DNA from: Moorena sp. SIO3H5
Lineage (GTDB): Bacteria; Cyanobacteriota; Cyanobacteriia; Cyanobacteriales; Coleofasciculaceae
DNA length: 42,298 nt
Reading direction: 5' to 3'
NCBI RefSeq assembly: GCF_010692395.1
Contig: NZ_JAAHHS010000033.1
Coordinates: 1 to 42,298 of the forward strand
This document shows positions 38,891 through 42,298 of the stretch, piece by piece; the first letter of the stretch is position 1; each line of letters opens with the position of its first letter. Made by a program: the position numbers and the translations under genes. A model generated the notes under the pieces. The model was not told where the DNA came from and did no database searches. It was given only the letters and a program-made list of their open reading frames with translations.

Positions 38891-38914
38891 AAGGCGATTC
38901 CGCCTTTTTTTTTT
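38891..38914 (+). terminator. Orphan intrinsic terminator
   Basis: AAGGCG (38891-38896), loop ATTC, CGCCTT (38901-38906), then a run of ten T (38905-38914). It is a textbook rho-independent terminator in the plus direction. No plus-strand gene precedes it in over 3.6 kb, so it may end a small RNA or an antisense transcript. Confidence 0.8.
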
Positions 38915-39083
38915 CGCTAGCCAGGTCGTGGTACCTCTTGGCTCGATCCGTCAGATGAAAGATTTCAGTGAATATACTTAATTGTATTTTTGTTGCAATA
39001 TCTTACTTTTTTTGAGATATTATTCTTAAGGTACCTGTTGCCCCAGGGATAAAAAAGGCAACAGCTGTACTTAGGTCAGTATT

Positions 39084-39125
39084 GATATGTAGATATCGAT
39101 ATGCAGATATTGGTATATAGATATC
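39084..39125. repeat. Three 14-bp direct repeats
   Basis: The contiguous units are GATATGTAGATATC, GATATGCAGATATT and GGTATATAGATATC. Each is partly palindromic (GATAT...ATATC). They could be iterated protein-binding sites. Confidence 0.75.
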
Positions 39126-39199
39126 GGTTCTGGCTACATCGGGATTCCTAAACAAGGGAATAAGGCATTGGCCATGATTTTTCCTCATGATCCATGTCT

Positions 39200-39651
39200 A
39201 TCCCCCTTGCTCCCCCGTTAATTGAATAGCGTAGCCTCCGCTGCTATACCCCGTCATGACCATAGCTCTCCCCATAGGGCATAGCCCTTAGGAAGTAACC
39301 CTTAGGGATGATTGAAAAGTACTACTTTTCGTATTTCTAAGGGGTTGGGTGAAGGCTAGAGAATAAGTGTTATTGAAAAGTAGCCCTTCTCGAAAAGTAA
39401 GGGTTAACGGAGTGTATAGCAGATGTCGCAGGAGCTAGACCTTCCCGGACTCTACCAGGAGTAAGGAAGGCTATGGTAGGTCTTCTGCGAGAGTAAGCAA
39501 GTCTTACTTCCCTAGTGATGTAAATGGCATAGACTCCTCTTGTAAAACCCCTTTTAGCCGAAGGAGGTTTTACAAGAGGGTATAGGGGGGATTTAAGAGC
39601 AAGCCAAGAGGGTTACGCTATGGGCACGCTACGCCCATCAAGAAGGGGGAT
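39200..39651. repeat. 450-bp nested foldback element
   Basis: The outer arms ATCCCCCTT (39200-39208) and AAGGGGGAT (39643-39651) enclose further inverted pairs: CTATACCC with GGGTATAG, AACCCTT with AAGGGTT, and TCGCAG...AGACCT with AGGTCT...CTGCGA. A perfect 14-bp stem, CCTCTTGTAAAACC (39536-39549) and GGTTTTACAAGAGG (39566-39579), lies toward the right end. It is noncoding throughout. It is probably a dispersed repeat built of hairpins. Confidence 0.6.
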
Positions 39652-39786
39652 GCTAAAGGGAGGATATGGCATAGGAGATTCTACCTGCCTGCCGATCCAG
39701 TACAGGTGCTACCTGAGCCCATACGATTTACTCGTCTCCATCAAATTCGCCATTTAAGTCCTCTCTATCTAGCTACCTGAACCGCT

Positions 39787-41229
39787 ATGCTCAGACTCAT
39801 ATCCGATGCCGCCCCAGAAGCTCCGTCTTTACCGCGATTGCCAGAGTTGCTCAAGCCCCTAAACAAGGAAGCACGACCGCCGCTTAGCCCTACTGAAAAA
39901 ATTCCCAAGGGAGAGATTCGCTCTAGCCTGAGGGCTGCAACCCTTGACGGCGTGTTTTCCACCTTCTTTTCCTGTATCACAGCTGAGGTTTTCCTCACTA
40001 ACTTCTTGCTGCAACTGGGGGCTAGCAACTTTGAAATCGGTATTCTTTCAGGGATACCTCTACTGGCGAATTTTCTACAGCCTATTGGTGCTTATTTATC
40101 TGACCGATCCTACAGTCGCCACTGGTTTATCATCAAAACCTTCATTCCTTCGCGACTACTATGGTTATTTGTCCTAGTAGGCATTGGGATGTTCTGCACT
40201 GGTCTGGCTCCAGCTCATCATCTAGTGTTGTGTACACTGGCGATTAACCTCATCACTCACATTTTTGGAGCTTTGGGTAGTCCCTCTTGGTCTAGCTGGA
40301 TGGCGGTGTTAGTTCCTGTTCGCCTGCGAGGGCGCTATTTTGGACTGCGCAATAGCTTTACTAATTTAACCAACCTACTTTGTGTTCCCCTACTGGGATA
40401 CATTGTTTCTAACTGGCAAGGTGGCCAAGTTCAAGGCTATGGCGTAATTTTGATTTTGGCTATCCTAGCTGGAATACTGAGTCTAGTCTTTCAGTTCTTC
40501 ATGGTAGATATCACTCCTCAGATACCCTCAAAGAAGACTGCGAAGACTGATGAGACTACTGATGAAACCTTAGAGTCTGAGGAGCCGACGCCCTCTGATT
40601 ATGCTGCCCTATTGAAAGACTCAAACTTCCTAATCTTTGTACTCTACTTTGGATTGTGGATGTTTGCCTTCACCCTCAGCAATCCGTTTTTCAATGTTTA
40701 TCTGCTTGACAATTTGGGCTTAGATGTGGGTTGGGTAACTCTATATACTAGTCTGATGGCTGGGGCAAGTTTATTGACCCTGATCTACTGGGGTAAGTTG
40801 TCTGACCTGATCGGAAATCGTCCAGTACTAGTGATGGTTGGGATTCTCCTATCCGTGATTCCTTTACTTTGGCTTGGGATCGGCAGCGCAACAACTCTCG
40901 CTCTTTGGGTTTGGCTACCGCTTTTATTCTTCGGGACAGGTTCAGCTGCAGCAGCCATTGACCTGTGTGCCAATAACATCCAAATCGAGATATCACCAGC
41001 CCACAAACCCTCCACCTATTTTGCAGCAGCAGCAGCGTCAGCCGGATTAGGGGGTGCTATAGGTAGTATGTTTGGTGGCTTTTTAGCCGAGTTGCCTAAC
41101 TTCGGTGGTTTGCCAACATTATTTGCCCTATCAGCAGTGGTGCGATTGGCTACCCTTTTACCTTTGGCATTTGTCCGGGAGCCACGGGGTCGGAACCTCA
41201 AACAACTGCTGCTTCGTAACCGTGCTTGA
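39787..41229 (+). CDS. MFS transporter
   Basis: The protein is 480 residues. A cytoplasmic N-terminus of about 55 residues, rich in Pro and charged residues, is followed by about twelve hydrophobic segments. They run from VFSTFFSCITAEVFLTNFLL through LLWLFVLVGIGMFCTG to LFALSAVVRLATLLPLAFV. Helix 2-3 carries LSDRSYSRHWFI in place of the usual GxLaDrxGRR motif. After helix 6 an acidic loop (KKTAKTDETTDETLESEEPT, about 249-268) separates the two halves, and the equivalent motif in the second half is WGKLSDLIGNRPVLV. It is a secondary transporter; the substrate cannot be inferred. It is monocistronic, with a terminator shared with the convergent TPR gene. Confidence 0.88.
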   Translation: MLRLISDAAPEAPSLPRLPELLKPLNKEARPPLSPTEKIPKGEIRSSLRAATLDGVFSTFFSCITAEVFLTNFLLQLGASNFEIGILSGIPLLANFLQPIGAYLSDRSYSRHWFIIKTFIPSRLLWLFVLVGIGMFCTGLAPAHHLVLCTLAINLITHIFGALGSPSWSSWMAVLVPVRLRGRYFGLRNSFTNLTNLLCVPLLGYIVSNWQGGQVQGYGVILILAILAGILSLVFQFFMVDITPQIPSKKTAKTDETTDETLESEEPTPSDYAALLKDSNFLIFVLYFGLWMFAFTLSNPFFNVYLLDNLGLDVGWVTLYTSLMAGASLLTLIYWGKLSDLIGNRPVLVMVGILLSVIPLLWLGIGSATTLALWVWLPLLFFGTGSAAAAIDLCANNIQIEISPAHKPSTYFAAAAASAGLGGAIGSMFGGFLAELPNFGGLPTLFALSAVVRLATLLPLAFVREPRGRNLKQLLLRNRA

Positions 41230-41256
41230 ACAGCAATAGTTTAGTCAAGTGTTATG

Positions 41257-41289
41257 AGTTTAGGGTGCGTTAATAACGCACCCTAAACT
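41257..41289. terminator. Bidirectional hairpin between MFS and TPR genes
   Basis: AGTTTAGGGTGCGTTA (41257-41272) and its exact complement (41274-41289) form a 16-bp palindrome around a single A. It lies between convergent genes and can end both transcripts. Confidence 0.7.
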
Positions 41290-41367
41290 TATGCTTAAGA
41301 CCTAAAATTATTGCGTAAGTCCTGAAGTAATGACTCTTGAGAAAAGCTAAGGTTGATTAGGTTAATT

Positions 41368-42189
41368 TCATTTGAGGTTGAAGAAATTTGCTAACGCCTC
41401 AACCATCATTGGTGGCCAACGGCGGACATGCTCTACCCAGTCTAAGTCCTGGTAGCGCTTGTCGAGACCAACGGCTGCCACCCAATTACTCTCAGCTTCC
41501 CCCCGTTTTCCGTCAGCCCACAACACAGCTGTTAAAGCAGCTCGGAGATCGGGAAATTGGGGGTATTTTCTTATGGTGTTGCGCATGATGCGCGTGGCTT
41601 CTTTGGTTTCACCAATTTGATAGAGCGCCAGAGCATAGTTAGCATAGGCAAAGGCAAACTTGGGCGCTAACTCGATGGATTTTTGGTAATTTGCGATCGC
41701 TTCTGTCCATTGGCCTAGTCCTGCCTTAGCATTCCCCAAGTTGTTGTAAGCCATGGCATCATTGGGATCAAGTTTTAGCAATCGCTCATAGTCAGCTATC
41801 GCATCTTCCCATCGCCCTTGTCCTTCATAGGCGGTACCGCGATTTAGATAAGGGTCAGTGGCTTCTGGTGCTAACTCAATGGCGTGAGTAAAGTCTGCGA
41901 TCGCATCGTCTAATTTATTCTGGCTGACTCTAAGGTTACCCCGATTACTCCAACCGACGGGATTATCTGGCAACAGCTCTATTAGCTGAGTCCAGTAATT
42001 TTCAGCAGTTGGGAATTTCCCCTGATTCGTAGCAGCAAATGCCTTTTTCCTTAACTGGTTAATTTGTTTGATCTGAGCCTTAGTCAATTCTGGGAATTGG
42101 GTTTGCGCCATTGCTGGGGGTGTGATTATCGTAGCAGCCGATACAACGACAAGCAGTAAAATCAGTAAAATCCGAATCAAGCGTTTCAT
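41368..42189 (-). CDS. Exported TPR-repeat protein
   Basis: The protein is 273 residues. It starts with a signal peptide (MKRLIRILLILLLVVVSAAT, cleavage near AMAQ). Four to five TPR units follow, from about residue 48 to 195: FPTAENYWTQLIELLPDNPV, LDDAIADFTHAIELAPEATD, WEDAIADYERLLKLDPNDAM, WTEAIANYQKSIELAPKFAF and a partial fifth unit. The C-terminal 60 residues (AALTAVLWADGKRGEAESNW, then DWVEHVRRWPPMMVEALANF) are conserved in cyanobacterial homologues as I recall them. It is probably a periplasmic or thylakoid-lumen scaffold for protein interaction. No partner gene is evident. Confidence 0.88.
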   Translation of the reverse strand: MKRLIRILLILLLVVVSAATIITPPAMAQTQFPELTKAQIKQINQLRKKAFAATNQGKFPTAENYWTQLIELLPDNPVGWSNRGNLRVSQNKLDDAIADFTHAIELAPEATDPYLNRGTAYEGQGRWEDAIADYERLLKLDPNDAMAYNNLGNAKAGLGQWTEAIANYQKSIELAPKFAFAYANYALALYQIGETKEATRIMRNTIRKYPQFPDLRAALTAVLWADGKRGEAESNWVAAVGLDKRYQDLDWVEHVRRWPPMMVEALANFFNLK

Positions 42190-42266
42190 ATATTATTTGA
42201 ACTGAGACCGCAATCTTGATATTCCTTGCTACTGACTATTAACTACTAATTACTAACTACTAACAA

Positions 42267-42298
42267 CTACTCATAGCCCAAATGTTTCCGAGCCGCTG
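42267..42298 (-). CDS. Possible 3' end of a further minus-strand gene
   Basis: The last bases read on the minus strand as AARKHLGYE followed by a TAG stop at 42267-42269. The composition looks like a protein C-terminus, but nine residues cannot prove a gene. Confidence 0.25.
   Translation of the reverse strand, partial: AARKHLGYE

Larger units (their letters stand above)
38504..39786. other. 1.28-kb noncoding region between the ABC operon and the MFS gene
   Basis: No protein gene is convincing. It holds, in order, a 36-bp tandem repeat, an orphan plus-strand terminator, a 14-bp triple repeat and a 450-bp foldback, listed separately. A minus-strand 61-codon frame at 39003-39188 spans the 14-bp repeats and is rejected. 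Confidence 0.6.

Noticed and set aside
39003..39188. 61-codon minus-strand frame in the noncoding region before the MFS gene
   Set aside because: Its product (ISAYRYLHINTDL and similar) is the translation of the 14-bp direct repeats.

Overview
The window looks like a chromosomal segment of a large-genome filamentous cyanobacterium, most likely Moorena/Moorea or a close relative. Three things point there. HIP1 octamers (GCGATCGC) recur through genes and spacers. The housekeeping genes are arranged and built as in cyanobacteria: a separate atpB-atpE pair, minCDE, PSRP-3/Ycf65, and a lysyl-tRNA synthetase with a KTSC tail. The spacers are also full of dispersed palindromic repeats containing motifs such as GCCACGCTACGCG and GCGATGCAGCGC. 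The genus is an inference from repeat style; no search was run.

Layout. 1-3659 (-): most of a 5-oxoprolinase gene, running off the left edge. 4091-4423 (+): an orphan DUF433 protein, followed by a 180-bp MITE. 4786-7287 (+): a secreted alpha/beta hydrolase fused to a periplasmic solute-binding domain. 7313-8946 (-): a pentapeptide-repeat protein and an LCMT-type methyltransferase, probably one transcript. 9278-12525 (+): a nuclease (SNase fold), MsrA and a TPR protein. 12542-13033 (-): a hotdog thioesterase.

13050-22700 is the most unusual part. Four paralogous genes lie in tandem on the minus strand. Each encodes a CBM6/35-like domain followed by five W-rich FG-GAP/VCBS-like blades and the C-terminal tail FSFYV. 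Each gene is followed by a related GC-rich hairpin. Three of the four keep a roughly 620-nt conserved upstream leader containing two alternative inverted repeats. The leader of the third copy has been replaced by a decayed transposase and a small inverted-repeat element. The leader of the fourth carries a 218-bp dispersed repeat. MITEs with recognisable target-site duplications sit between copies. The array looks like a duplicating, diversifying set of probable carbohydrate-binding surface or secreted proteins.

22700-23732: repeats only. 23733-27398 (-): phosphoglucomutase and lysyl-tRNA synthetase. 27910-31401 (+): a four-carbon acid sugar kinase-like gene and minCDE. 31725-33714 (+): the F1 beta and epsilon subunits of ATP synthase. 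33976-34275 (-): ribosomal protein PSRP-3. 34447-35262 (+): a HAD phosphatase. 35445-38503 (-): a CUT1 sugar ABC transporter (binding protein plus two permeases) without its ATPase gene. 38504-39786: noncoding, with tandem repeats, an orphan intrinsic terminator and a 450-bp nested foldback. 39787-41229 (+): an MFS transporter. 41368-42189 (-): an exported TPR protein.

No tRNA, rRNA or CRISPR array was seen.
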